Shown: positions 9,650 through 19,156, counted from the first letter of the stretch. The stretch is 64,000 nucleotides of DNA from Bacteroidales bacterium (GCA_900769555.1 CAAGHA010000043.1:81747-145746); one strand, 5' to 3'. Translations and numbers: made by a program. Notes: generated from the letters alone by a model not told the origin.

Positions 9650-11302
9650 TTACTTCTTCAAATCATTTAATACTGATTCTTTGATGTTTTTGACGATTTG
9701 TTCGTACTTCTTGAGATAACGAGTATCAATGATATTGAAAATCATCTTGACCATCGAAACCTCTTTGTCGTTGTATTTGCCCGACAATTCACTGATTTTC
9801 TCGTCCAGCGTTTTGGGCGGATTTACTGGTGTGCGAGGTGTTGATGGGACATTGCAGGTCGGATTGTTCTGATACTGCTCGAATTGCTTTTTGAAGCCTT
9901 CGGCTAAAGTCTGCATTGATTTTGTTTGGTTGTCATCGTTGCTTTTTGCAATGATTTTATTCAATGCGACCTGCGACTTTTGCTTTATTTCCTGTTGTTT
10001 GGCTAATTCAGTGGCTTTGCTTTCCGCTGGAATCTCATTCGATTCTTCAATTTTGCGGATTTCCTCATCTGCCTTACGAATATTTTCAAGTTGCTTGTTG
10101 GCTTTGTTGGCTTCCTGATATAGTTTTTCCAAATCGCTTCTGAAAAACTCTTCCAATTTGGCTTGGAACTTTTTCGCTACTGATGTCGGGGCTATGTCTG
10201 AACGGTCGGCGGTTGGCTTAATGTCTTGGTTTATGATAAAAACCTCACCATTGAAATACACGTGGCTGCGAGCCTGTTTGAAATACTTGTTCAAAACATT
10301 CTCATCGCCAACTTGAATGTTGTGACAACGCAGACGGATGCTTCTTGTCAAAACATTTTCTTGTGTATAAGGGTCAATTGCCTTGATTTGTGTTCCAGCG
10401 GGTGTGTAGGCATACCAGCCCCACGCCAAATCACCCAACTGAGGGTCGGCAATGGAAAAGAATCTGATTTCGTTGATTGGTGCATTATCCTTTCTTATGC
10501 TTCCATCGTCATCAGTGTATTCGTGTTCTGTGCCTTTGAATTTTATCTCATATGGTTTTTCCAGTCCGACAATGTTGTTGATGGAAACTTTTACAGCATT
10601 CAGTTGGTTATAGTAGTTCAGATATTTGCTGTCATCTTTGGTGATGTTCTGTTTGATGAGGTTGTTGAAGAAAGTAGCCTCGTAAGGTATCGGGGCTACT
10701 TGCTTCAAGTAGGCGTTGATTTTGTCCTCGTCCAAAAGAACATCATGATAATCGGGCAGAATGTCTTTCAGCACAACTTTGAAATAGTGCTTTTGCGGTT
10801 CTTCGGCAATGTCGTTTCTAAATGTTGTAACCCTATGAATGACTTCCGATGCAGAACTGTTATCCTCATTATCTTCCAAAATCTCACGGATGTGGTTCAT
10901 ATCGAAAACCATTTCAGAAGCCACATTCTCACCTTGTGCAGATGTGAAGAACGAAAGTTGTTTGCAATAGCCGCCACCAACCAAACGACCTATACCATAG
11001 AAACCTGCCGCCGATTCTTTCTTCTTCTTTGAATGGGCAATGTATTTCAATGTCATTTCGGCTTCGTCTGCTTTTATGCCTGTGCCGTTATCCTCGATGG
11101 TGATGGTATGATGAAATTTGTCGATGTTGATAGAAACGTGACCATCTTTCTTTTCGATGAAGCCTAATTCTGAAGCCTCATTTATTGAATCACAGGCGTT
11201 TTGCAAATACTCACGGTATATTGTTTCTGCATCGGGATAAAGCGAGAACATCAACTGTTCAAGCAAGTCCTTTCCTACTAAATCTATTGTTTCTGCTGCC
11301 AT
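9650..11302 (-). CDS. GHKL (HSP90/MORC-like) ATPase of the cassette
   Basis: A 550-residue protein whose first 110 residues form a GHKL ATP-binding site. The N box is EYLQNACDSI (N35, D38), the D-G-G box is IEDNGTGI (71-76), and the lid motif is GFYGIGR (100-106) with GGGYC behind it. This arrangement resembles HSP90, MutL and MORC more than histidine kinases, and there is no HisKA or response domain. The middle (about 115-370) could be the HSP90/MutL-type middle domain (SDIAPTSVAK near 365-375). A charged coiled coil rich in K, E and Q spans about 375-470, then a Pro-rich linker and a short C-terminal helical part. ATP-driven dimer clamping is expected from the family. It starts 6 bases after the HerA gene, so it is co-transcribed. 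Confidence 0.85.
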   Translation of the reverse strand: MAAETIDLVGKDLLEQLMFSLYPDAETIYREYLQNACDSINEASELGFIEKKDGHVSINIDKFHHTITIEDNGTGIKADEAEMTLKYIAHSKKKKESAAGFYGIGRLVGGGYCKQLSFFTSAQGENVASEMVFDMNHIREILEDNEDNSSASEVIHRVTTFRNDIAEEPQKHYFKVVLKDILPDYHDVLLDEDKINAYLKQVAPIPYEATFFNNLIKQNITKDDSKYLNYYNQLNAVKVSINNIVGLEKPYEIKFKGTEHEYTDDDGSIRKDNAPINEIRFFSIADPQLGDLAWGWYAYTPAGTQIKAIDPYTQENVLTRSIRLRCHNIQVGDENVLNKYFKQARSHVYFNGEVFIINQDIKPTADRSDIAPTSVAKKFQAKLEEFFRSDLEKLYQEANKANKQLENIRKADEEIRKIEESNEIPAESKATELAKQQEIKQKSQVALNKIIAKSNDDNQTKSMQTLAEGFKKQFEQYQNNPTCNVPSTPRTPVNPPKTLDEKISELSGKYNDKEVSMVKMIFNIIDTRYLKKYEQIVKNIKESVLNDLKK

Positions 11303-11308
11303 AATTTT

Positions 11309-12976
11309 TTATCCGTTAGGGAATTGTTTGTATGTGTTGAATGGGAATTTGATGTTAACTAAAGAACGCAAGGCTGGATTTGAAATAATGTATTCGCCAG
11401 CCGAAAGGCGTGTCATCATATTCTGATAGACTTTCGGTATGTACCGATAGTCGGATTTTGAAACTTCTATTGCGTTTGTTCTGCCGTAGGCGGAAGTGGC
11501 GCAGTTGCCTTTTACACGGTCGTGTATGGCACTGCGGAACTGCTCGACAGAGAATAAAATGATACCCAAAGAACGGCCTCGCTCTGTGATATCGAGAAGT
11601 TGATGCAGAATTGGCGAACTTTTAGGTGTGTCGTTCGATGCGTATTTGTTCAACTCATCAACAAAGATGATTACCTTTTTAGGCACATTGTTGCGTTCTG
11701 TGTCGAACTTCATTTCCCAAATGGCGCGTGCTACACTACCGAAAACAAAACCTTGCGTGTTGTCATCAAGCAAGGTGATGTCGATAACCATTACTTGACC
11801 GCCAACAAGGACGTTGCGTACAACGGTTGTGAGGTCGCGTTCGTGGTCGGCAACATTATCATTGAAAATGCCTTGCAAGTCAACTGCCTTGTTGATGATG
11901 CGCAGGAATTTTTTCCACGAAGATGGTAATATTTCATTCCTTGCCCCTGTAGCGCTGCCATTAGCATATTGTGCAACAACGTCTTTCAATGTGTCCCACG
12001 TACTGACATTACTAAAATTCCCCTGCTTGTTGATGATGTAGTTGACACAACTTTCCATTGTGCCAGTGCTGTCGTCCTCGTTGGCAAGCAACAAATCAAG
12101 TTTGTCGATGTAGTTTTCACAGGGGAATTTATAGGAGAAAGCCTTATTGTTTCCACGCTGCCGCTCAACATCTTTCGGGTCGGCATTTGTCAATACGTTG
12201 CTTGGACGCTGGTTGTCGTATGGATAATAGTACGTAACATTTTGGAACGGCAACGGTTGCAAGCCCAACTCATCGGTATATATGGCTTTGTCCTTGTCTT
12301 TCAGTTCGGTATTAGGTTCGTCAATGGCCATCAAATCCCTGCCTTTGACATTGAAGAACACGAAAGCGATATCGTCGCCATCTTCGGTGCAAAATTTCTG
12401 CTGAATGGCATTGAGCAAGAACATTGAGTATGAAGTTTTTGCTGCCAAACCCGAAATACCCGAAACGTTCAAGTGCGCACCTTCGGGACCGATAAGGAAG
12501 TTGGCATTCAATTCTACTTTGATTTTCAGAGCCTCGTTGCCTTTGTACATCTGTAAATAACCACAAACAATCGGGTTTTTGACCTCGTTCAAGCCCAAAG
12601 CGGTTTTGATGTCCTCGGCTGTACAAAGAGAAACCTGCTTGCCATCGAGAACAGGCGAATAGATGTTGCCTGTGTTGCAGACAACTTTTGCTTTCACGTA
12701 GTTCATACCCAAACGGTTCATATTGCCGATGTTGTCGGCAGTATCACCAAAATCGCTTGAAATGTAGTTTGTGAAGTGACTTGGGGCATCGGTAACGTGA
12801 TTGATTTCTTCGATGACGCCGTAAGTGATGGTTTCATCGTTGGGCAGGTGTTTGACTTTCACAATATCAAACGGACTCAGAATCTCTCCCTTGTCCGTCC
12901 AAAAATAGAAATCATCTGTTGTTGACGGATATTTTTCTGTGGCAGAGATTTTGCCTATAATTCTTTCTGTACTCAT
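11309..12976 (-). CDS. HerA-like ATP-dependent DNA translocase
   Basis: A 555-residue HerA/FtsK-superfamily ATPase, expected to form a hexamer that pumps or unwinds DNA with NurA. The first 100 residues fit a HAS-barrel. Walker A is a variant, GISGLAAKTS (about 173-182), with Ala where Gly precedes Lys. Walker B is VIIFVDELNKYA, with the DE pair near residue 440, and ERGRSLGIIL is the usual HerA segment after it. The ATG at 12976 (MSTERIIGK) is preferred over an in-frame TTG at 12982 that overlaps the nuclease stop. It starts 2 bases after the NurA-like gene. Archaeal HerA-NurA resects DNA ends; bacterial HerA also occurs in anti-phage systems. Function here is inferred from the pair. Confidence 0.88.
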   Translation of the reverse strand: MSTERIIGKISATEKYPSTTDDFYFWTDKGEILSPFDIVKVKHLPNDETITYGVIEEINHVTDAPSHFTNYISSDFGDTADNIGNMNRLGMNYVKAKVVCNTGNIYSPVLDGKQVSLCTAEDIKTALGLNEVKNPIVCGYLQMYKGNEALKIKVELNANFLIGPEGAHLNVSGISGLAAKTSYSMFLLNAIQQKFCTEDGDDIAFVFFNVKGRDLMAIDEPNTELKDKDKAIYTDELGLQPLPFQNVTYYYPYDNQRPSNVLTNADPKDVERQRGNNKAFSYKFPCENYIDKLDLLLANEDDSTGTMESCVNYIINKQGNFSNVSTWDTLKDVVAQYANGSATGARNEILPSSWKKFLRIINKAVDLQGIFNDNVADHERDLTTVVRNVLVGGQVMVIDITLLDDNTQGFVFGSVARAIWEMKFDTERNNVPKKVIIFVDELNKYASNDTPKSSPILHQLLDITERGRSLGIILFSVEQFRSAIHDRVKGNCATSAYGRTNAIEVSKSDYRYIPKVYQNMMTRLSAGEYIISNPALRSLVNIKFPFNTYKQFPNG

Positions 12977-12978
12977 AA

Positions 12979-14189
12979 TCAAAATAGACTTAGGAATATA
13001 TTACTGTCGATGTAATGTGACTTACAGAACGTTTCTGTCAGATAAACAGGATAAAGGTGGTTCGCCCATCGCGTGTCAGAGCCAAAACAAACAGGGTAAG
13101 CCTCACGGATGAGGTTGGCACTGATGGCATCAATGACACTTGTTTTAATTGGGTGTGATGGGTCTAACAAAAGCATTTCGCACTTTATCACATCAGAGAA
13201 ATGCGTTTCGCGGAAATCGCTTTTGCGAAGCCTCAAATACCAAACGGCAAAAGTCATTCCATTGGAATGCTCGGAAACGTATTTGTAGGCTTTTGTGCGT
13301 TCAAACGGCTTTAGGTTGGCGATTATCTGCGAAAGTTTCTTGCCCTCGTGATTTTTGAGCAAATCGGGGTCGAAAGACTTTGACACACCAACCACATATT
13401 TATAGTTGGAACGCATATTGTTCCATTGCGCCTGGTCAATGTTGGAAAAACGTGGATTGTATTGCAAAGAGCCGTCTTTGATGAGCCAACTGTCGCTTGA
13501 CAGTTTGTTTGCCATACAAAGGTCGTTGACCAACAACTGCTCTTCATCGGTCATTTCGTTCTGAATCTGAGCAATGGCACTATTCTTATAACGATTCTTG
13601 TCTGTTACATCGGCAACTGTCGGGCCATCGGTCTTGTAGAAAAGAATCTTGCTGATTCTCGTTCCTCTTGACGATGCAAAACGGTTGGTTGCCGCCAAAT
13701 GTTGATTTATCTGTTCACAATAGGAACGAGCGAAATCATCAGGCTTACCTTTGGTGTGGAACTGCTTTGGCAACGAAATTACAATCTTTTTTCTGATGCC
13801 GCCGTCATTTTCCAAATCGGCTTTCTTGAATGTGTCCCTGTTCGGACGACAGCAACAACCGACAACAATCTGCCCTGCCACAATCGGAAAAATCTTGTTT
13901 CCAATGGCAATATCATCAACCTTATAGGTGTGTCGTGAACCGTCTAAAAAGTACCTAAAATAGGGGGGGGGGTATTGATAATCAATGAGTTAGGTATTTT
14001 TACAGTATTGATAAGCCGCCCGTCATCTTCTGCAAATTTACCTTTGGTGTCTATCGGGACAGTATGGGTATCGGAATTCTCGCTTGATATAGTATCAATA
14101 TTGTTATCGTCCAAAGAAGTTTTCTTTGTACTGTAACATTTGAAGTTTCCCTCATTATTAGAGTTTATGTATTCTAAAATTGTTCCCAT
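12979..14189 (-). CDS. NurA-like nuclease, out of frame at a poly-C tract
   Basis: Two adjoining frames make one NurA-family nuclease gene. The 5' part runs from ATG 14189 (MGTILEYINSNN) and as read stops at 13944, shortly after a run of ten C on the coding strand (13963-13972). The 3' part is open from before the tract to TGA 12979 and has no good start of its own. With eleven C (or eight) the two join into about 403 residues, the usual NurA size. The joined protein then reads TPPPYFRYFLDGSRHTY, where FLDGSR is the NurA catalytic Asp motif. A second Asp motif (LIKDGSL) and the C-terminal RWANHLYPVYLTE follow. The 5'-to-3' nuclease partners HerA, encoded 2 bases downstream. A slippage switch is likely, but a homopolymer sequencing error is possible. 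Confidence 0.8.
13963..13972. repeat. Ten-base poly-G/C tract in the nuclease gene
   Basis: Ten G in a row on the plus strand (C on the coding strand) in a region otherwise poor in G+C. Ten C sends translation into TPPPILGTF and a stop; eleven C keeps the NurA frame open. This is the type of site that slips in phase-variable genes. Confidence 0.85.
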
Positions 14190-14194
14190 ACCTA

Positions 14195-14202
14195 CAAAGA
14201 TA
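14195..14202 (-). promoter_or_regulatory. Bacteroidetes -7 box for the nurA-herA cassette
   Basis: Reads TATCTTTG on the minus strand, a full match to TAnnTTTG, only 5 bases before ATG 14189. If this is the promoter, transcription would start at or beside the ATG and the mRNA would be leaderless. Confidence 0.55.
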
Positions 14203-14342
14203 TGGTTTATTTTTTTTACAGAATACATTTCATAAAAAAATATTACTATCTGCAAAAACTTTTCAACAAATAAAAATATGAGAATGAAACAAAATTCGAT
14301 TTCTGATACTCTCTTTTAAGCTCTTAATTTGCAACAAATACT

Positions 14343-15731
14343 TTACAATAACTTTTTAATCCATTTAAAGAATTTGTAAGGCATATAACGCAAAGGTAAA
14401 TCAAAGGACTTAGGAGTTGCTACAACCGTCCGACGATGCGAGAATGCAAGAAAACTATCTCTCCCGTGATAACTTCCCATTCCGGAGTTACCCACTCCAC
14501 CGAAAGGAGCATTCTCATTCGCAATATGCATTATAGTATCGTTGATACAAGCACCACCGGAGGATGTTTTACGAATCACCTTCCATCCTTTTTTCTCATC
14601 TCCAAAATAATACAACGCCAAAGGTTTCTCTCTCTCATTTACAAATTTTAAGACTTCATCAATATCCTCAAACTCCATAAGAGGGAAAATCGGTCCAAAA
14701 ATTTCATCAGTCATTAAAGAAGAGTCGCATTTTACATTCTCAATTAATGTTGGCTCAATATACCTCGTCTCTCTATTGCTTTTACCACCAACAATAACAT
14801 CTCCTTCCTCCATGTACGAAAGGACACGGTCAAAAGCCTTTTCATTGACAATCCGAACATAATGTTCACTCTTTTCGGGATCTACACCATGCATTTGTTT
14901 CAATTCATCTTGAAATGCCTCTATAAACTCAGCTTTAACATTTTTATGGATAAAGAGATAATCCGGAGCAATACATGTTTGACCACTATTCAAAGTTTTT
15001 CCAAAAACAATTCGTCGGGCTGCTAATTTTACATCACAAGATTTATCGACAATACATGGACTCTTTCCTCCCAATTCTAAAATAACCGGTGTTAAATATT
15101 GCGAAGCTGCCTTCATAACCAACTTACCCAACAATGGACTTCCGGTAAAGAAGATCAAATCAAAACGATAAGATAATAATCGCTCATTAACTTCTCTATT
15201 TCCCTGAACTACTGCAATATACTCTTCATCAAAATTTTCGGAAATCATTTTTGCCAACACATTTGAAACATTTGGAGTATATGGTGAAGGCTTTAATACG
15301 GCTGTACATCCTGAAGAGATTGCTCCAACCAACGGATTTAACAATAATTGTACCGGGTAATTCCATGGTGAAATTATCAAAGTATTACCCAAGGGTTCTT
15401 TAACTAAATAACTCCTTGATGGGAACATTTTTAGAGGCGATGAAACAGATTCTCTATCTGCCCAATCTTTAAAATGATTCAAATGTTGCTTAATTTCGCC
15501 ATAAACAATGCTAAACTCGGTCATGTATGCCTCTTCGTACGATTTATGTAAATCCTTGTACAAAGCCTGAGACAAATCAGACTCCCACTGCTTCATAACA
15601 CTTAATAAGCGTTTTAACATCTTCTTTCGAAAATCCAACTTCTTTGTCTTTTCTGATTTAAAGAAATTACGTTGCAGAGAAATAATTTCTTCAATTTTTT
15701 CAAAAGAGGAATTCTGTACTTTCATATTCAA
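14343..15731 (-). CDS. Aldehyde dehydrogenase family protein
   Basis: A 462-residue NAD(P)+-dependent aldehyde dehydrogenase that oxidises an aldehyde to the acid. Visible are SPWNYP (121-126), the glycine motif FFTGSPLLGK (194-203), the general-base Glu in ILELGGKSP (E219) and the nucleophile in NSGQTCIAPDY (C253). The short N-terminus, about 460-residue length and basic hydrophobic C-terminal tail (YKFFKWIKKLL) resemble class 3 / fatty aldehyde dehydrogenases, which can sit on membranes. An alternative ATG lies two codons in. An SDR oxidoreductase is encoded upstream on the same strand, with a 75-base gap, so the two may form a pathway. The substrate cannot be read from the sequence. Confidence 0.92.
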   Translation of the reverse strand: MNMKVQNSSFEKIEEIISLQRNFFKSEKTKKLDFRKKMLKRLLSVMKQWESDLSQALYKDLHKSYEEAYMTEFSIVYGEIKQHLNHFKDWADRESVSSPLKMFPSRSYLVKEPLGNTLIISPWNYPVQLLLNPLVGAISSGCTAVLKPSPYTPNVSNVLAKMISENFDEEYIAVVQGNREVNERLLSYRFDLIFFTGSPLLGKLVMKAASQYLTPVILELGGKSPCIVDKSCDVKLAARRIVFGKTLNSGQTCIAPDYLFIHKNVKAEFIEAFQDELKQMHGVDPEKSEHYVRIVNEKAFDRVLSYMEEGDVIVGGKSNRETRYIEPTLIENVKCDSSLMTDEIFGPIFPLMEFEDIDEVLKFVNEREKPLALYYFGDEKKGWKVIRKTSSGGACINDTIMHIANENAPFGGVGNSGMGSYHGRDSFLAFSHRRTVVATPKSFDLPLRYMPYKFFKWIKKLL

Positions 15732-15806
15732 CTATTCAATATAAGCAAAATAAAATTAATCAACTGATTATTTAATACATACCTTATATAAATGGTGACT
15801 TCCCGA

Positions 15807-16613
15807 TTATTTTCGACCCGTAAAATTATCCATAGTATGATAAACACCACAAACATCGCCAATAATAAAGTCAAACCAAGAAAAAGGAAGAATTGCTTGT
15901 AAAAAACGAATAAAATGAAATCCGAAAGGCATTCCTTTAAAATTACGGTTTGACTCTATGGCTTTTAAAATTTTTTTCGCCACAGTATCCGGCTTTAATA
16001 TTGGGAACAACCACGACTGCACCCCGTCAAACATACCTGTACTGATGTAATATGGAGCAATGGTGGTACATCTTACTTTACTTTTCAACTCCTTTAATTC
16101 GACTCGAATTGAATCTGACCAACCTAAAGCAGCCCACTTACTTGCTGCATAAACAGACATACGAGGATTTGAGAGCATACCTGCAGCCGAAGCAATTGTA
16201 CAAATATGTCCTCTATTTTTAGAAACCATATCCTTTAAAATAGGAAGTGTTACATACATAGGAGCCTTTGAATTAATATTCATCGTCCGATCAATATCTT
16301 CCACGGATAAATCAAAAAAATGTTTGTTACTGGTAATCACTCCGGCACAATTTATAAGAATATCAACACCACCACAATCGTTTTTCACAGACTCATAGGT
16401 CTGAAAAACCATTTCATAATTAGATACATCTACTTGATAGACTTCTACCCTACCTATCATAGATAGCTCTCTCTTAACTCTCTCTAAATTCACTTGATTA
16501 ATATCCCAGATGATTAATGTATCAGCACCTTTATTCAATGCCATTCTCCCCATAATTTCTCCAATTCCGGAAGCTCCTCCGGTTATCAGAATCTTAGATC
16601 CTTTGATTTTCAT
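15807..16613 (-). CDS. SDR-family NAD(P)-dependent oxidoreductase
   Basis: A 268-residue classical short-chain dehydrogenase/reductase. Motifs: TGGASGIG cofactor loop (11-18), DVS near 62, NCAG (88-91), catalytic Ser in TIASAAG (S142) and YAASK (Y155, K159). The C-terminal part (FDGVQSWLFP, FGFHFIRFLQAILPFSWFDFI) is hydrophobic, suggesting a lipid-like substrate or membrane contact, as in SDRs close to long-chain or retinol dehydrogenases. I start at ATG 16613 (MKIKGSK) rather than the upstream in-frame TTG. With the downstream aldehyde dehydrogenase it could form an alcohol-aldehyde-acid route; this is inference. Confidence 0.9.
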   Translation of the reverse strand: MKIKGSKILITGGASGIGEIMGRMALNKGADTLIIWDINQVNLERVKRELSMIGRVEVYQVDVSNYEMVFQTYESVKNDCGGVDILINCAGVITSNKHFFDLSVEDIDRTMNINSKAPMYVTLPILKDMVSKNRGHICTIASAAGMLSNPRMSVYAASKWAALGWSDSIRVELKELKSKVRCTTIAPYYISTGMFDGVQSWLFPILKPDTVAKKILKAIESNRNFKGMPFGFHFIRFLQAILPFSWFDFIIGDVCGVYHTMDNFTGRK

Positions 16614-16777
16614 ACAAAACAATTATTTTTTTACTCTAAATCATATTTCAGATGCTCTTGAATCCCTATTTTAGCTAAATCATACGTTTGCATCAAAAAA
16701 AACAAAAATGCAAACAATCTAAAAAAATGGTTCTAAATCATCTTATCCTAATTTATTGAACTTATCTTAAAATCGTG

Positions 16778-16785
16778 CAAATTTA
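16778..16785 (-). promoter_or_regulatory. Bacteroidetes -7 box upstream of the SDR gene
   Basis: TAAATTTG on the minus strand, matching TAnnTTTG, 164 bases before the SDR ATG. It would give a long leader of roughly 155 bases. Confidence 0.4.
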
Positions 16786-16882
16786 TAAAATTATTATAAG
16801 ATTATCACAAGTCTAGTACACTTAATTTAAATTAATAATAGTCCTAACAAGGGAAAGTCTATACTTACTCCAATGCTCACGT

Positions 16883-18079
16883 CTAATCCCGAACATATTT
16901 ATCTCTAAGATACCAAATAAATAGAATCAAAGAGCAAATAATATTTGCAGCTAAATTAACCCAACAAGCCCCGTCGATACCCATCTTAGGAATAAGTATT
17001 ATTGATAATATAAGAGTAGCAAAAACACCAATTAACGATTTTACAATTAAAATCTTAAGTTCTCCAAATGCAGAAAAATAGTGACCCCAAACATTGGATA
17101 CAGCAATTGCCAAAACACCTGGAGATAAAAATATTAAAATTGATTTCGATTGGATAAATTCCGCACCAAAGACCCAGGCATAAATATCAGATGGAATAAT
17201 AAATGCTACCGCCAAAAATAAGATTGTAGCTCCACAACAATACCACGCCATACGAGTTGTATCTCTCCTTGCTTCTTCCGACTTGTTTTGAGACAACAAT
17301 CGAGAATATTGAACCGTTGAAATACTCCCACTTAATTTCCAAACTATTTCTGACAAAGATACTCCAATTGAAAAAACACCAAGCGAGACAAGACCCGAAT
17401 AATAACTTAAAAAATAATAACTTAAACGATAATTCAAAAATTGTAAAAAATTACTCAATTCGGTTTGAATACCAAATTTAAATAACGACCATCCCACGAC
17501 TTGATAAGAAGACTTATTCAGTAACAAAGGGGTATCATTCATAAAAAAACAGATGCTTAATAAAATCATCAGGGACGTACATTGCGCATAAAAATAGGAG
17601 TAGTACGAGGTATCAAAAAGGTAAAAAACAGGTATAAAAATCAACATTAAGAGAGGCTGCAACACCAATACAATATTATACTTATTGATGGATTGTTTTC
17701 CAACAAACAATGAATTAAAGAATGTTACACAACCTGTCAAAGAAGAAGCAATAAACAAAAACAGAGAATAATCTGCCCTCCCCATCAAATGAAATAGTAC
17801 AGCTCCTACAAACGAAACAACAAATGACCATAAAAAAACCGGTAAAAAAAGATCTGCCGGAATAAATTTACGCAAGTTAAAAGAAGTACTACTACCAGAA
17901 AAGATAGAAGTAAATATGGCAATCAAACCTAAATCCGTTGCAAACAAGGCTATAAGACCTCTACCTTCTGCACCCCATAATCGAGTTGTTGCCAATACTA
18001 GCAAAAAATTGAGCAAAATTAATGCACCTCTGCTCATCATTGTCAATACAATATCTCTCTTTGTACTACTCATCGCCAA
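16883..18079 (-). CDS. Polysaccharide flippase-like membrane protein (Wzx/MATE-type)
   Basis: A 398-residue integral membrane protein with about 12 hydrophobic segments over its whole length. The N-terminal TKRDIVLTMMSRGALILLNFLLVLATTRLWGAEGRGLIALF is typical of polysaccharide-biosynthesis flippases, whose first helix pair carries a GxxGRG-type loop. The family moves undecaprenyl-linked oligosaccharides across the inner membrane. The start overlaps the end of the upstream glycosyltransferase gene by 14 bases, so they are translated together. This two-gene unit would handle a small surface glycan. No polymerase gene is nearby. Confidence 0.85.
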   Translation of the reverse strand: MAMSSTKRDIVLTMMSRGALILLNFLLVLATTRLWGAEGRGLIALFATDLGLIAIFTSIFSGSSTSFNLRKFIPADLFLPVFLWSFVVSFVGAVLFHLMGRADYSLFLFIASSLTGCVTFFNSLFVGKQSINKYNIVLVLQPLLMLIFIPVFYLFDTSYYSYFYAQCTSLMILLSICFFMNDTPLLLNKSSYQVVGWSLFKFGIQTELSNFLQFLNYRLSYYFLSYYSGLVSLGVFSIGVSLSEIVWKLSGSISTVQYSRLLSQNKSEEARRDTTRMAWYCCGATILFLAVAFIIPSDIYAWVFGAEFIQSKSILIFLSPGVLAIAVSNVWGHYFSAFGELKILIVKSLIGVFATLILSIILIPKMGIDGACWVNLAANIICSLILFIWYLRDKYVRD

Positions 18080-19151
18080 TCTCCTTTATAAAATCCACGA
18101 ACAACTCCTCTGTTTTAGTCCAATCATATTTATTCTTTGCCAAAAATTCCGCATTCCTACAATGTTGAAAAAACAACTCTTCATCATCAATATACATTAA
18201 GACCGAAGAAACAACGGTTTCTATCTGAGAAGAATCCACCAACACTCCAAATTTTTCAATCTCCGGAACCCCTATAGGAATTGCCTTTAAATCAGAATAA
18301 ATAACAACCCTTCCTGCAGCCATATAATAAAATAACTTTATCGGCAAACATCTACTATTTTCAAAATCAATTTTTCTTAAATCAAAAAAGATGTCAGCAT
18401 CACCTATTTGGCAACAAAAGTCATCGAAAGAGAGATAACCGCACCACTCTATTTTCAGATTATCAGGAAGTTGAAAGTTAATCTCCGGATTCTGTCTCGA
18501 AAAAATTTTAAACCGAAACGACTTTCCGGGTCTTCTTCGTGCGCATTCACAAACAGCCTCAACAACCATAGGAAAACCTTTTTCTTCCGATAAACCGCCC
18601 GAGTAACAAAAACACCACGAATTTCCTTTTCGCCTCAACGGGAAACGCTTGATTCTACCTACCGTAGCATAATAGGACAAATTGAGGTACTTTTTAGATG
18701 AAAAAAATATACGGAAAGGTAATGCTTTATGATACTCACCAAACAAAAATGCAGTTGACAAATAACCTGACAACCATGAAAAAAGAAGCAATAGAAACCA
18801 TTTAACCGGTCGCAGCAGAGCGGTACAATTAGCCAGATTTTTTTTCGATGGAACCCATTCCGTCACATCATAAACAATGGCTAACTTTTTATTAATTTTT
18901 CGCTTATAGCTCCACGCAGAAAGAATCACAATTGGGGAATCTCCTACAATTATGTCAGGCTCATCTTGCAGAAAGAAACTAATCAGATGAGCCATTTTAT
19001 CCTTTATTGAAAATGATCCATCCATCAATCCATCATTAATCAAAGAGACTACAGATGTGTGAAAACCTCTACGATTTAAGGTTTCCATCTGTTGAGAAAA
19101 GACTCTTTCATCTTCTGCTCTATGAATTGATAATGCAAATAGAATCTTCAT
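18066..19151 (-). CDS. Glycosyltransferase (GT-B fold, group 1-like)
   Basis: A 361-residue glycosyltransferase. The N-terminus (MKILFALSIHRAEDERVFSQQMETLNRRG) is the usual donor-independent Rossmann start of GT4-like enzymes. The C-terminal half has WCFCYSGGLSEEKGFPMVVEA, a D-hFFDLR segment, and LPIKLFYYMAAGRVVIYSD, matching the ExK-type nucleotide-sugar region where lKhlEYMAaGkPVI is usual. ATG 19151 is chosen because the upstream extension runs through a terminator hairpin and repeat. A promoter box ends 5 bases before this ATG. Donor and acceptor are unknown. It overlaps the flippase gene. Confidence 0.8.
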   Translation of the reverse strand: MKILFALSIHRAEDERVFSQQMETLNRRGFHTSVVSLINDGLMDGSFSIKDKMAHLISFFLQDEPDIIVGDSPIVILSAWSYKRKINKKLAIVYDVTEWVPSKKNLANCTALLRPVKWFLLLLFSWLSGYLSTAFLFGEYHKALPFRIFFSSKKYLNLSYYATVGRIKRFPLRRKGNSWCFCYSGGLSEEKGFPMVVEAVCECARRRPGKSFRFKIFSRQNPEINFQLPDNLKIEWCGYLSFDDFCCQIGDADIFFDLRKIDFENSRCLPIKLFYYMAAGRVVIYSDLKAIPIGVPEIEKFGVLVDSSQIETVVSSVLMYIDDEELFFQHCRNAEFLAKNKYDWTKTEELFVDFIKEIGDE

Positions 19152-19156
19152 TTCTA

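Noticed and set aside
13944..14255. Separate 103-residue gene before the NurA-like gene
   Set aside because: It ends just after the poly-C run, and joining the frames gives a full NurA; it is the 5' part of one gene. The TTG start at 14255 lies upstream of the promoter box.
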